Shown: in pieces, positions 14,816-23,561 of the stretch
Layout: each line of letters starts with the position of its first letter
How positions within the stretch are numbered: the stretch's first letter is position 1
Source of the DNA: Bacteroidales bacterium UBA3696
GTDB taxonomy: Bacteria > Bacteroidota > Bacteroidia > Bacteroidales > Paludibacteraceae
NCBI GenBank assembly: GCA_002372135.1
Contig: DFIN01000036.1
Location: forward strand, 5,692 to 40,799
DNA: 35,108 nt
Direction: 5' to 3'
Translations under genes and position numbers: made by a program
The notes under the pieces: model-generated
The model's input: only the letters and a program-made list of their open reading frames with translations
Told to the model about the DNA's origin: nothing
The model's database searches: none

Positions 14816-16390
14816 TTGAGAAGGATTGCAATATATATATTGATGGCAGTGTCAGTAGTGGGTATATTGGCACAGAATCGCGTCTATTTGGAGCATTCGG
14901 ATGTGCTTGCTTTTGACGAACAAAGGCTGCCCGATGCGCAGATTTTGCGTGGCGATGTACGCTTTCGGCATGAGGATGCATTGATGTATTGCGACTCTGC
15001 CTACTTTTATGAGAAAACCAATTCGGTGACGGCTTTCGGACGTATTCGGTTTGTGCAAGGCGACACGTTGTTCGGGTATGGTAATCGCCTTTATTATGAT
15101 GGTAATACGCGTTTAGCCAGATTGTGCCGGAATGTGCGTTTGGAGCACCGAACCACGGTTTTGACCACGGACTCTTTGAATTACGACCGCAACACTAATC
15201 TGGCATACTATTTCACGGGCGGAACCATTCGCGATAGCCTTAATATGCTCCAATCAGTTTGGGGCGAGTATTGCCCAACCAACTCGCAAGCCGTTTTTCA
15301 TAATCAAGTGCATTTAGAGAATGATCGGTTTACCTTTGACACCGATACGCTGCATTATAATACGGAAAGTCATATTGCCCAGATTGTATGTCCGACAACC
15401 ATTGTATATGAGCAAGAAACAACTATTACGTCAGAAAACGGCTTGTACAATACGCAAACCGAACAGAGTGTGTTGTACGACCAAAGTCTGATAGCGCATA
15501 ATGACGGGAAGCAACTGACGGGAGATACCATTTTCTATGACAAAAAAAGCGGGTATGGCGAGTTGCGCAGACATATAGAGATTCGTGATACGGTTCAAAA
15601 AGTGTCGCTGTTGGGGCATTATGGTCAAATGTGGGAGCAGGATAAGCGTGGTATGGCAACGGATAGTGCTATGTTGGTACTATGGTCGGACAACGAACCT
15701 ACTTATATGCACGCCGATTCGCTTTTTACGGAGGAGGTACCTTTTACGGACACGTTAGGCAAGGATACGACCTTTCGCCAATTTCGTGCGTTTCATCATG
15801 TTCGAGCCTATTCAAAAGACTACCAATTGGTGTGTGATTCGTTGAGTTTTAATAGTCGCGATTCCATTATGGTGCTGCATCGTCTGCCTATTTGTTGGAG
15901 CGATAGCAACCAAATATCGGCGGATAGCATCACCCTATATTTCCACAACGATAAGTTGCATCATATTTATGGAGTGGGTTCCGCTATGGGAACGCGACAA
16001 GTATCTGACCTCTATTTTGATCAGATAGCCGGCAAGGAAATGACGGCTTGGGTGATCCGCGATGAGGTGAAGAGGGTGGATGTTTCAGGAAATGCAGAAA
16101 CCGTATTTTATCCTAAGGAAGATGACGGGTCGCTGATAGGTGTAAATACTACACAAAGCAGCGATATACAAGTTTTTATCGAGAATCAGCAGATTCACCA
16201 TATTCTCTTTACTACAACCACATCGGGTGTCCTTTATCCCTTGCACGAACTGACATTGGATAAGCAGCGACTGAGTGGTTTCTTTTGGGCATCAGGTGAA
16301 CGTCCTCTATCTAAAGAAGATATTTTTCTTACTCCTCCCCGTACTGAGCGTCCGAAACGAAGTGCCGTTTCTGCATCTTCAGGGCAATAG
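14816..16390 (+). CDS. OstA-like protein (LptA/LptD N-terminal family), TTG start
   Basis: A periplasmic protein of the OstA/LptA superfamily, expected to help carry lipopolysaccharide to the outer membrane. The 524 aa begin with a signal peptide (MRRIAIYILMAVSVVGILAQ) and continue with repeated OstA beta-jellyroll strands: LRGDVRFRHEDALMYCDSAYF, TAFGRIRFVQGDTLFGYGNRL, LTTDSLNYDRNTNLAYYFTGG and LTGDTIFYDKKSGYGELRRH. The tail is rich in Ser/Arg. Only TTG at 14816 yields a full signal peptide. A stop at 14795 closes the frame upstream, and the next ATG (14843) would remove most of the signal sequence. It lies 21 bases after surA. Its last 12 bases overlap the convergent rnz gene. Confidence 0.88.
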   Translation: MRRIAIYILMAVSVVGILAQNRVYLEHSDVLAFDEQRLPDAQILRGDVRFRHEDALMYCDSAYFYEKTNSVTAFGRIRFVQGDTLFGYGNRLYYDGNTRLARLCRNVRLEHRTTVLTTDSLNYDRNTNLAYYFTGGTIRDSLNMLQSVWGEYCPTNSQAVFHNQVHLENDRFTFDTDTLHYNTESHIAQIVCPTTIVYEQETTITSENGLYNTQTEQSVLYDQSLIAHNDGKQLTGDTIFYDKKSGYGELRRHIEIRDTVQKVSLLGHYGQMWEQDKRGMATDSAMLVLWSDNEPTYMHADSLFTEEVPFTDTLGKDTTFRQFRAFHHVRAYSKDYQLVCDSLSFNSRDSIMVLHRLPICWSDSNQISADSITLYFHNDKLHHIYGVGSAMGTRQVSDLYFDQIAGKEMTAWVIRDEVKRVDVSGNAETVFYPKEDDGSLIGVNTTQSSDIQVFIENQQIHHILFTTTTSGVLYPLHELTLDKQRLSGFFWASGERPLSKEDIFLTPPRTERPKRSAVSASSGQ

Positions 16391-17191
16391 ATACACTTCT
16401 CTTTCCACACCTAATAGGGTGTTAGGAAAAATCTCTTGTGCTTCTTGCAGGAAAAGTGAGTGGTTGCTTATGCGTGAGGAGTAGTGTCCGATTATAAGTT
16501 GTTTGGCATGCGCTTTAAGAGCAATAGTAGCGGCTTGTCGTGCGGTGGAATGCATAGTAGTTTTGCAGCGGAAAGCGTCTTGCTCGATGTATGTCGTTTC
16601 ATGAAAGAGCGTTTCTACACCCTCTATCTGGGGTATAATTGATTCTTTATACTGTGTATCTGAACAATAGGCGTAGCGCTTTCGTGTTTCGTAGTAGAAT
16701 TCACCTGTAGTTTCGTTGAATCGCCGATGGTGTTCATAGAATAAGAAACCGCATGTGGGAACCTTGTGCTTGAGTGGGATGGTTTCAACGGTTACTGTCC
16801 TATCCGAGAAGATCACTTCCTTCTTATTCGGTCGGATGGAGTGAAAAATTACTTCATATTTCATATCTTTCAGGTGGTAGTCCATCTGTGGGCGAAGCAA
16901 CTTTTCCAAGTCTGCGTGCGCATAGATATGCAGCGGTTGGGTGCGTCCAATCATGTCCAACGTGGTAATAAGACCTAAAAGACCGAAGCAGTGGTCTCCG
17001 TGCAAGTGAGATATGAAAATAGAGTATAAACGCGATGTTTTAAGATTCATCTGGCGCATAGTGAGTTGAATCCCCTCGCCGCAATCAATAAGAAACGACT
17101 TGTCGCACATCTCCAATATCTGTCCTGATGGCGAATTCTGGAAGGTAGGTAGTGCACTGCCTGTCCCTAAAATGGTTAGATGTGCTTCCAT
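16379..17191 (-). CDS. rnz: Ribonuclease Z, short form apparently lacking the flexible arm
   Basis: RNase Z cuts the 3' trailer of tRNA precursors that lack an encoded CCA. The 270 aa form a metallo-beta-lactamase fold with intact metal ligands: SHLHGDH (61-67), His142 in KHKVPTCGF, Asp178 in YAYCSDT, His197 in LFHETTY and His236 in IGHYSSR. Bacterial RNase Z is usually about 300-310 aa, with an extruded arm between the HxVP segment and the YCSDT aspartate that grips the tRNA elbow. Here only about 20 residues (FYEHHRRFNETTGEFYYETR) fill that space. The start at 17191 lies 5 bases after DUF4954, so it is the last gene of the dnaN operon. The nearby tRNA-Leu gene lacks CCA, which fits a need for this enzyme. 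Confidence 0.92.
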   Translation of the reverse strand: MEAHLTILGTGSALPTFQNSPSGQILEMCDKSFLIDCGEGIQLTMRQMNLKTSRLYSIFISHLHGDHCFGLLGLITTLDMIGRTQPLHIYAHADLEKLLRPQMDYHLKDMKYEVIFHSIRPNKKEVIFSDRTVTVETIPLKHKVPTCGFLFYEHHRRFNETTGEFYYETRKRYAYCSDTQYKESIIPQIEGVETLFHETTYIEQDAFRCKTTMHSTARQAATIALKAHAKQLIIGHYSSRISNHSLFLQEAQEIFPNTLLGVEREVYLLP

Positions 17192-17196
17192 CCTTT

Positions 17197-19185
17197 CTAA
17201 CGGAGTAGTTGTTTTATTTTCTCGCCCAATGCCGTCTTTCGCTCTATGTGCGCCAGCACTTCAATCACAAACGGATTGCTCTCAAAGCGACCGCGAACTG
17301 ACTCAAAGTCTTGTATGCGCTCTTCGTCATCGCCATCTGCCCCAAAGCCGGTTTGACTATTGAGATCAAATTCTTTTTTCGCATCGTCGTACACCAACCT
17401 ATCCAACTGTACCACTGCTTTTTGCCATTCGTCCACAGTATGGAGGATTTGCTCCATCGTAACATGACTTAACGGGCATTGCCATTCTTCTTCCAAAAGG
17501 TGAAGAGCCCAAGTCCATTCGTAGATGTAATAGTTTTGGTGCAGTGAAACGAAGTATTGCTGAATGTCCGATAATGAGAGCGAGCCATTCTCTATTTGTT
17601 CTATTAAACGTATAATCTCCGATTTAGGGGCAATCAGTCCGCTCAAATCAATCCATTCTCCTAAGCCGATGGAGGTGTCAGGTTGTAGAATCTGACGGAG
17701 TTGGTCAATGGTCAGGTGCTTGGTGTCAGCTGAAACTTTTTTCTCTATCCGCGAGATTAGAGAATTACCAAGGAACTTGGCAATACCTAATTGGTAATAA
17801 AGAAGACCATGTCGCAGGGATGTGTTGCGTATCTTGCAGTTCTTGTAGCCATATACCTCTGTGTTTTCGCCGCTTATTTGGCGCAGTTCAAGCAGGGTAT
17901 GCTTACCTTGAACCATTTTTTGAATGGTATAGGGTGATAGCAGGTTAAAGTTGATTTGGTCTAAGTGCACCGAATCTTTTCTGTTGTCCCGTTTGGGCCA
18001 TTTTTGGGCATCACGGATTGTTCCTACCGTGCGTAGGTTTGCACCGGGGACAAGGTAACTCTCGGAGTTGTTCTCTATCAAGTAGGAAAAGGGGAGAGAA
18101 GACGTGTCGGTATGGTGGGTGTGTCTGCCCATCACCAGACTGAATGCTCCTACGCGACTGGGCCAGAGCAGATAGGAGTCGGAGGTCGTTTTTGAACCAC
18201 GTTCCACTAACCCTTGATGGATAGGTCCCAACTTGTACATGTGGTTCGACTGGTTACTTCCCGAACCGGCATTGAGGAAAGAGAACATGCCGGCAATAAG
18301 CAGAGTCGATTTATGGTGAGTAACAGTATAAGGCCCTGCAAAAATGGCGGCTGCTTCACCATGCATACCTTGGCAATTGCTGAAAAAGAGGCTTTCGCCG
18401 GCTGAATAGTGTTTGTCAAATATGCATCCTTGTCCTACAAAGCATTTATCCACTAAGGTTGAGTCGCTGATTTCAACGCCTGACGAAATGATAAAGTCTG
18501 TACATTTAACCCCACTACCTAACCGAACGGGAGCTGCTTGGGTAGAGTTGATGCTTCCGTTGCGCAGACGACTGGTACCGGCTATTTGGGCATAATCACC
18601 TATACGCACGTTTTTGAAACTACCGCAATTGATAATCCGTACATGGTTGCCGATAAATCCCATGTCGCTCTCTTGTTCGGCAGCATAGGCATCAATCATT
18701 TGCTCTAATTGGTGAATGAGTTTCGGACGATGACGATATAGGGTCAGGATATAGGCTAAATGTGCACTAAGATAATCAAATATAGGTATCTCTCTGCCTC
18801 CTCCCTCGTTCATGACAGCCACGCGCACTCCATTTCCAAAACGGCTGGTGCCGTCCACAAGAATGGCATTTACGTTCTCAATGCAGGTATGGTCGCCTAT
18901 GTGATAATTGGCTATGTAATTATGTACATTGTAGATGCAACACTCATCGCCTATGGTACAATGATGAATGACAGCATTACGAATACCGGTGTGGAACTGA
19001 ACTCCTCCCGGCAAGGTTAATGCGGTGCTGTATATACCGAGATGTATCTCGCCCGAGAAATGAGCATTGATGATGTGTTGAGGTAGAAAACCTTCCTTTA
19101 CAAATATGTTTTTCCAATTGTCTGCACTGCATCCTTGACGGATGAGCACTTCTATTTCGGAGGCGGTAAGGTGGCGATAGTTCAT
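17197..19185 (-). CDS. DUF4954 family protein (left-handed beta-helix)
   Basis: A 662-aa cytosolic protein of the DUF4954 family, common in Bacteroidales; function unknown. Residues of roughly 65-330 contain hexapeptide-type repeats typical of left-handed beta-helix acyltransferases and nucleotidyltransferases (AVIHHCTIGDECCIYNVHNY, then NYHIGDHTCIENVNAI, FKNVRIGDYAQIAGTSRL and VEISDSTLVDKCFVGQGCIF). The C-terminal 200 residues are helical and acidic, without a recognised catalytic motif. No signal peptide is seen. Its start overlaps the exonuclease stop by 4 bases (ATGA-type), and rnz begins 5 bases after its stop, so translation is probably coupled within the dnaN operon. An acyl- or sugar-nucleotide transferase ancestry is plausible but unproved. 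Confidence 0.9.
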   Translation of the reverse strand: MNYRHLTASEIEVLIRQGCSADNWKNIFVKEGFLPQHIINAHFSGEIHLGIYSTALTLPGGVQFHTGIRNAVIHHCTIGDECCIYNVHNYIANYHIGDHTCIENVNAILVDGTSRFGNGVRVAVMNEGGGREIPIFDYLSAHLAYILTLYRHRPKLIHQLEQMIDAYAAEQESDMGFIGNHVRIINCGSFKNVRIGDYAQIAGTSRLRNGSINSTQAAPVRLGSGVKCTDFIISSGVEISDSTLVDKCFVGQGCIFDKHYSAGESLFFSNCQGMHGEAAAIFAGPYTVTHHKSTLLIAGMFSFLNAGSGSNQSNHMYKLGPIHQGLVERGSKTTSDSYLLWPSRVGAFSLVMGRHTHHTDTSSLPFSYLIENNSESYLVPGANLRTVGTIRDAQKWPKRDNRKDSVHLDQINFNLLSPYTIQKMVQGKHTLLELRQISGENTEVYGYKNCKIRNTSLRHGLLYYQLGIAKFLGNSLISRIEKKVSADTKHLTIDQLRQILQPDTSIGLGEWIDLSGLIAPKSEIIRLIEQIENGSLSLSDIQQYFVSLHQNYYIYEWTWALHLLEEEWQCPLSHVTMEQILHTVDEWQKAVVQLDRLVYDDAKKEFDLNSQTGFGADGDDEERIQDFESVRGRFESNPFVIEVLAHIERKTALGEKIKQLLR

Positions 19186-19976
19186 TGGTAAAGTGTGAGA
19201 TAGACGCGCTTAAAAACGCTTTTTGTATATTCAGGGAACGAACTGTCTAACAGCCAAGAGTAGTATCCCTTGTCGCGGCGAAAAACATCTGCCACGCGTT
19301 GTCCTTTGTATTTGCCAAAGTTAAAGATTTCTTTCCCTTCGTTGTCATATAGTACACGACCGGCAAAGTCGGCGGTGCGGTGGTCGCCCGTCAGGTAGTC
19401 GGACAATTCTTTGACTGTTACGGGCAGGTCGTCGTATTTTTCCATCTGAGCCATCAGCACTTCGTAGGCTGCCATGGTGTCGGCGGCGGCAGTATGGGCA
19501 TCCTCGAGGTTCTTATTGCAGTAGAACTTATAGGCTGCCGTCAAGTTACGTGGTTCGTGTCTTTGGAATATGGTAAAGGCATCCAGGAAACTCTTGCTTT
19601 TCAAGTCAATGGCTTGACCGGCGCGCAGAAATTCTTCTGCCAAAAGCGGAACATCAAAATGGGTGCTGTTGTAGCCTGCCAAGTCGCTATCTGCAAATAC
19701 TTCTGCCAAGGTAGCAGCCACTTGCTTGAACGTCGGACAGTCCTTTACATCTTCATCGCTTATGCCGTGAACGGCTGTGGCTTCGGCAGGAATGTGCATT
19801 TGTGTCTCCACACCGTTTGCCCAAATAGTAGGGCGGATACGCAATGTCTTGCCCTCGGCTGTACCGTTGGGATAAAGTTTATGGTAACTTATCTCAACGA
19901 TACGGTCGGTAGCGATATTGATGCCCGTTGTTTCTAAGTCAAAAAAGACCAATGGGCGTGTCAGTTGTAGTTTCAT
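19182..19976 (-). CDS. DnaQ-like 3'-5' exonuclease
   Basis: A DEDDh exonuclease (264 aa) related to the proofreading epsilon subunit of DNA polymerase III. Exo I is FFDLETTG with Asp13 and Glu15. Exo II lies around LAGYNSTHFDVPLL. Exo III is the DAHTAAADTMAAYEVL segment with the catalytic His and Asp. A C-terminal extension (IFNFGKYKGQRVADVFRRD, then GYYSWLLDSSF) matches the small domain attached to exodeoxyribonuclease X-like proteins. It begins 22 bases after the dnaN stop, so a link with the replication clamp is reasonable. No clear clamp-binding motif (QxxLxLF) is seen. The product may be a proofreading subunit or a repair exonuclease. Confidence 0.92.
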   Translation of the reverse strand: MKLQLTRPLVFFDLETTGINIATDRIVEISYHKLYPNGTAEGKTLRIRPTIWANGVETQMHIPAEATAVHGISDEDVKDCPTFKQVAATLAEVFADSDLAGYNSTHFDVPLLAEEFLRAGQAIDLKSKSFLDAFTIFQRHEPRNLTAAYKFYCNKNLEDAHTAAADTMAAYEVLMAQMEKYDDLPVTVKELSDYLTGDHRTADFAGRVLYDNEGKEIFNFGKYKGQRVADVFRRDKGYYSWLLDSSFPEYTKSVFKRVYLTLYQ

Positions 19977-19998
19977 GTGCGGATAGAATAAACCTGAA

Positions 19999-21123
19999 TT
20001 ACTCGTTCAGGAGCATAGGCATAAGCAGCATCAGTGTCTCTTTGGTGTCGTCGTTTTCAGTAGGAAGGATGAGACCGGCGCGTGCGGGGTCGGCTAACTC
20101 AATCATCACTTCTTGCGAATCGATGGCACCTAAAAGTTCAATCAGGAAAGGTGCTTTGAAGCCGATGGCCATCGGCATGCCATTGTAGGAGCATGAAAGT
20201 GTTTCTTCGGCACTGGTAGAGAAGTCAATATCCTGAGCGGAGATGCGAATTTGGTCTTCAGACAGCCCCAAACGAATGAGACCTGTACTTGGGCTTGAGA
20301 ATACGGCTACGCGTTTGCAAGCGTTGATGAGGGTCTGACGGTCTGCAATCACCTTGTTTTGGTTGTTTTGAGGAATGACTGCATTGTAATTCGGGAATCG
20401 ACCTTCTATCTGACGGCAAACCATTAAGGTTGAACCAAACGCAAAACGGATAGTCTTGCTGTCAAAATGGATGTCCACCTCGTTGTCTTCTTTGGTCAGC
20501 ACATTCTTGAGCAAGTTAGCCGGTTTCTTAGGCAGAATGATATTGGTGGGTTCGGCTGTCTTGACGGTGGTGTCGGTGAATCGTACCAATCGGTGTGCAT
20601 CCGTAGCCACCAAGGTCAGGCGATCTTCCTGCAAGTCGATATTGATACCATTCATGACCGGACGTAATTCATCGTCAGCGGTGCAGAAAATAGTTTTGCT
20701 GATACCTTCTAAGAGGGTACCGGCTGCCATATTGAATTGACGGGCACCTTCCTCTAAATTTTGAATCTCCGGGTATTCATTACCGTTCATTCCTACGAAA
20801 CTGTAATTGCCGTTTGCGGAGGTGATGATGAGTTTGAAATTCCGGTCATCAATATTGAAGGTCAGAGGCTGTTCGGAGAAGGCTTTGAGCGTTTCCACCA
20901 GCAATTTACCGTCGAAAGCTACTTTTCCTTCTCCTTCAAATGCATCTACAATAATAGAGGTGCGGATGGTAACTTCGCTATCAGAGGCGGTCAGTGTTAA
21001 TACGTTTTCGTGCAAGTCAAAGAGGATATTCTCCATGATGGGGAGAGCCTGTTTGGGGACAATCACACGGCTTAATGCTTGCAATTGAGCAAACAATTTG
21101 GAACTGGATACTTCGAATTTCAT
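19999..21123 (-). CDS. dnaN: DNA polymerase III beta subunit (sliding clamp)
   Basis: The ring-shaped clamp holds DNA polymerase III on its template. The 374-aa protein has three clamp domains of about 120 residues. Typical motifs are MKFEVSSSKLFAQLQALSRVI at the N-terminus, TASDSEVTIRT, LVATDAHRLVRFT in the second domain, and a C-terminal MLLMPMLLNE matching the conserved 'PM.L' end of the third domain. The length is standard. It leads the operon dnaN-exonuclease-DUF4954-rnz. The promoter at 21194-21223 leaves a leader of about 65 bases holding a GTAAGTCTTAC dyad near its 5' end. The rhamnosidase gene upstream ends only about 27 bases before the promoter boxes. Confidence 0.97.
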   Translation of the reverse strand: MKFEVSSSKLFAQLQALSRVIVPKQALPIMENILFDLHENVLTLTASDSEVTIRTSIIVDAFEGEGKVAFDGKLLVETLKAFSEQPLTFNIDDRNFKLIITSANGNYSFVGMNGNEYPEIQNLEEGARQFNMAAGTLLEGISKTIFCTADDELRPVMNGINIDLQEDRLTLVATDAHRLVRFTDTTVKTAEPTNIILPKKPANLLKNVLTKEDNEVDIHFDSKTIRFAFGSTLMVCRQIEGRFPNYNAVIPQNNQNKVIADRQTLINACKRVAVFSSPSTGLIRLGLSEDQIRISAQDIDFSTSAEETLSCSYNGMPMAIGFKAPFLIELLGAIDSQEVMIELADPARAGLILPTENDDTKETLMLLMPMLLNE

Positions 21124-21193
21124 GGTATTTCTGTTTTTATAATTTGAATTTCGTTGTGTTTCTTTTCGTAAGTTTTGTAAGTCTTACAGCGCG

Positions 21194-21223
21194 CAAAGTT
21201 AGCGTTTTGAAAGCAATTACAAA
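21194..21223 (-). promoter_or_regulatory. Promoter of the dnaN operon
   Basis: On the minus strand: TTTG (21220-21223), 18 bases, TAACTTTG (21194-21201). Both boxes are exact, though the spacer is one or two bases short. The expected start near 21187 falls on the GTAAGTCTTAC dyad (21177-21187), which would therefore lie at the very 5' end of the mRNA. Confidence 0.68.
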
Positions 21224-21249
21224 AGGAAATGTGGATTTTGTTACCCGTT

Positions 21250-23559
21250 TTATAGAGTGATGTCAAACGATTGGGTGTAAATGGTCTGTTCTTTGTCAGG
21301 CAGGGAAACTACGGCAGTAACGCCTTGAGGTAGGTCAACCGTCCAGCGGATTGTACCGTCCGCTTGTCGTTTCCATTCGCTGCGGATAAGCCCGTTGACG
21401 GATTGGTAAGAGGCTTTTACATAGTCTAAATCCGGCGCAAAGTAAGGTTTCATATAGAGTTGCTCATAGGCGTAGGGCTTGTCTGTCTCTACATCGCTGA
21501 TGGGACGAATACCGGCAAGATCTTCGTACATCCATAGCAGCACGTCGCCCAAAAGCATCACGTGGTTGGCGGAGTTCATTGCGGGATTGGCGGTATCCCC
21601 GTTCCATAATTCCCAAATAGTAGTAGCACCATGTTCCAGCATATACCCCCACGAAGGATAGGATGTGTTGGTGGCAATTTGGTAAGCCAGTTCGGCTTGT
21701 CCGTTGCGTGTAAGCGTACGCATTAGGTGTTGGATACCCAGTACACCGACACTGACATGACTGTCAAAACGATTGCGTGTTACGTCCACGATGTTAGCCA
21801 TTACGCGTTCCTCTTCTCCTTCGGGTACCAACCCGTTAGCCAACGAAAGGAGATTGGCTGTAACGGTGTTGTTGCTGTATTGGGCTGTTTCAGGGTGGAA
21901 AAAACGGGCATTATACGCCTGTTTGATTCGTGCTGCCAGTTCGTGGTATTCTTGTGAATCGTCTTGTTTGCCAAGCCGTTGCGCAAATATTTGCATGTAT
22001 CCCAATAGTTGGTAGAAAACGGTGGATGAAAGAACGGTCTTTTCGGTGATACGGCTTGGGTCCTTACTGTGTATCATCTCTTGACTTTCGGGCGGCATAC
22101 ACCAGTCTCCGTAGGTGTCTTTGACCACTAAGTCGTCTTCCATAGCGTATTCAGTGATGTACTTGACCCATTTGCGCATAGAGTCGTAGTGAAGACGGAA
22201 ACCGCGTTCGTCGCCATAGCGTTGCAGTAGCATATAGGCAATGCTGATATACGTGCCGCACCATGTTACGTTCGCTGAGCGGAGCCTGAGCCAGTATTGC
22301 GGCGCAATATGGGCTACTTGTCCTAATGAATCTTGTGTGTCTTCAATGTCTTGCAGCCATTTGAGATAGAGTAAACGGTTATCAAACAAAAAACTTTCGC
22401 CATACGCACCGGTAAAACGGTCTCCCAGCCAACCTAAGCGTTCATCGCGTTGCGGGCAGTCGGTGGGCATACCTTTGTAGTTGCTTCGTATGCCATTATA
22501 GGCAGCCTGATGAAGCCTGTTAAGGAGAGGATTGGAGCATTCAAAGGTGGAGGTACTTGCCATCTTATCGTAGATGAAATAGCCTGTGCAATCTTCCAAA
22601 CGCGGTGCTTCGGTCAAGCCTTCAATCTGTACGAAGCGAAACCCTTGATAGACAGTGGCAGGGCAGTAGGCAAATTCTCCGTCTTTGTTAGGAATATAGA
22701 CATTGGTGCATCGTGCGTCCCGTAGGTTATCCGTGTAGATAGAAACGGAGTCGGCTTGAAGCAGTTCAGCAAAACGCATCGTAACAGGGGTGTCGGCTTT
22801 CGCTTGACCTTTGATGGCAAACCAGCCGGTCATGTTGATTCCCATATCCACAATCCAACCTTGTTTGTTCGGGATAATCCGTTTCGGGCTGATGGTGTCC
22901 ATCACGGCCATACAGGTAGTAGGTTGAGGTACTACATGGGTAGTCGGAGCCGGTAAAACAGACACCGGTCGTTGATCGTTAATAGGTAGATAGTGGGCAT
23001 CAAACACCTCACCATCGTACAAGTTGCTCAATCGAATAGGTCCTTGGTCGGACATTAGCCAAGTTGTGTCGCTAACGATGCGTTCCTCTATCCTGCTGGT
23101 GTTAATGCGTAAATCAATCATTGTTCGTGGAGCCCCGAACAATGCCATCCCCTGTTGCATTCCTACGGCATAACCGCTGCTTAGCATCACGGAGATAGTG
23201 TTTGTCCCTTCGTTAAGATAAGGTGTTACGTCGTAAGTAAGATAGTAAATAGTATGGTCGTACTCGGTAGGGAGATTGCCAAATACATCGCTTGAGAAAT
23301 GGTATCCGTTGATGTAATATTCGGCAAATCCCATGGAGGATGCATAGAGTTTGGCATCTTTGATTGTACCCTGTACCTCAAATGTCTTACTCAGATAGAG
23401 TGCGGGCAAACAAGCATGACCATCCGCATCGTAGAAAGCAGAATCGGGGATTGCTTTGCCAATCCATTCTGCTTCGGCAAACGGTTCAACAGATTCCTGA
23501 TGCCGGCAACCGAGCAAACAAGCAAAAACGACTGATAGAAAAGGGAATATACGTTTCAT
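21250..23559 (-). CDS. GH78 alpha-L-rhamnosidase lipoprotein
   Basis: A glycoside hydrolase that removes terminal L-rhamnose from plant polysaccharides or glycoconjugates. The 769 aa begin with a lipoprotein signal (LLGC, Cys18). Then come N-terminal beta-sandwich domains (Bac_rhamnosid_N-like: YINGYHFSSDVFGNLPTEYD), a second sandwich (WIVDMGINMTGWFAIK), the (alpha/alpha)6 catalytic barrel and a C-terminal beta domain. The catalytic-site motif TDCPQRDERLGWLGD is intact (Asp367, Glu373, Asp380), as is the distal GATTIWELWNGD carrying the other carboxylate. The gene starts 2 bases after ftsY, as the last gene of the radA-SIMPL-ftsY operon. No SusC/SusD pair or other glycosidase lies nearby, so it is not in a polysaccharide-use locus. 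Confidence 0.93.
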   Translation of the reverse strand: MKRIFPFLSVVFACLLGCRHQESVEPFAEAEWIGKAIPDSAFYDADGHACLPALYLSKTFEVQGTIKDAKLYASSMGFAEYYINGYHFSSDVFGNLPTEYDHTIYYLTYDVTPYLNEGTNTISVMLSSGYAVGMQQGMALFGAPRTMIDLRINTSRIEERIVSDTTWLMSDQGPIRLSNLYDGEVFDAHYLPINDQRPVSVLPAPTTHVVPQPTTCMAVMDTISPKRIIPNKQGWIVDMGINMTGWFAIKGQAKADTPVTMRFAELLQADSVSIYTDNLRDARCTNVYIPNKDGEFAYCPATVYQGFRFVQIEGLTEAPRLEDCTGYFIYDKMASTSTFECSNPLLNRLHQAAYNGIRSNYKGMPTDCPQRDERLGWLGDRFTGAYGESFLFDNRLLYLKWLQDIEDTQDSLGQVAHIAPQYWLRLRSANVTWCGTYISIAYMLLQRYGDERGFRLHYDSMRKWVKYITEYAMEDDLVVKDTYGDWCMPPESQEMIHSKDPSRITEKTVLSSTVFYQLLGYMQIFAQRLGKQDDSQEYHELAARIKQAYNARFFHPETAQYSNNTVTANLLSLANGLVPEGEEERVMANIVDVTRNRFDSHVSVGVLGIQHLMRTLTRNGQAELAYQIATNTSYPSWGYMLEHGATTIWELWNGDTANPAMNSANHVMLLGDVLLWMYEDLAGIRPISDVETDKPYAYEQLYMKPYFAPDLDYVKASYQSVNGLIRSEWKRQADGTIRWTVDLPQGVTAVVSLPDKEQTIYTQSFDITL

Positions 23560-23561
23560 GA

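Noticed and set aside
21168..21187. Repeated GTAAG elements and a GTAAGTCTTAC dyad in the dnaN leader as a regulatory site
   Set aside because: Too short to support alone; it is mentioned under the dnaN promoter only.
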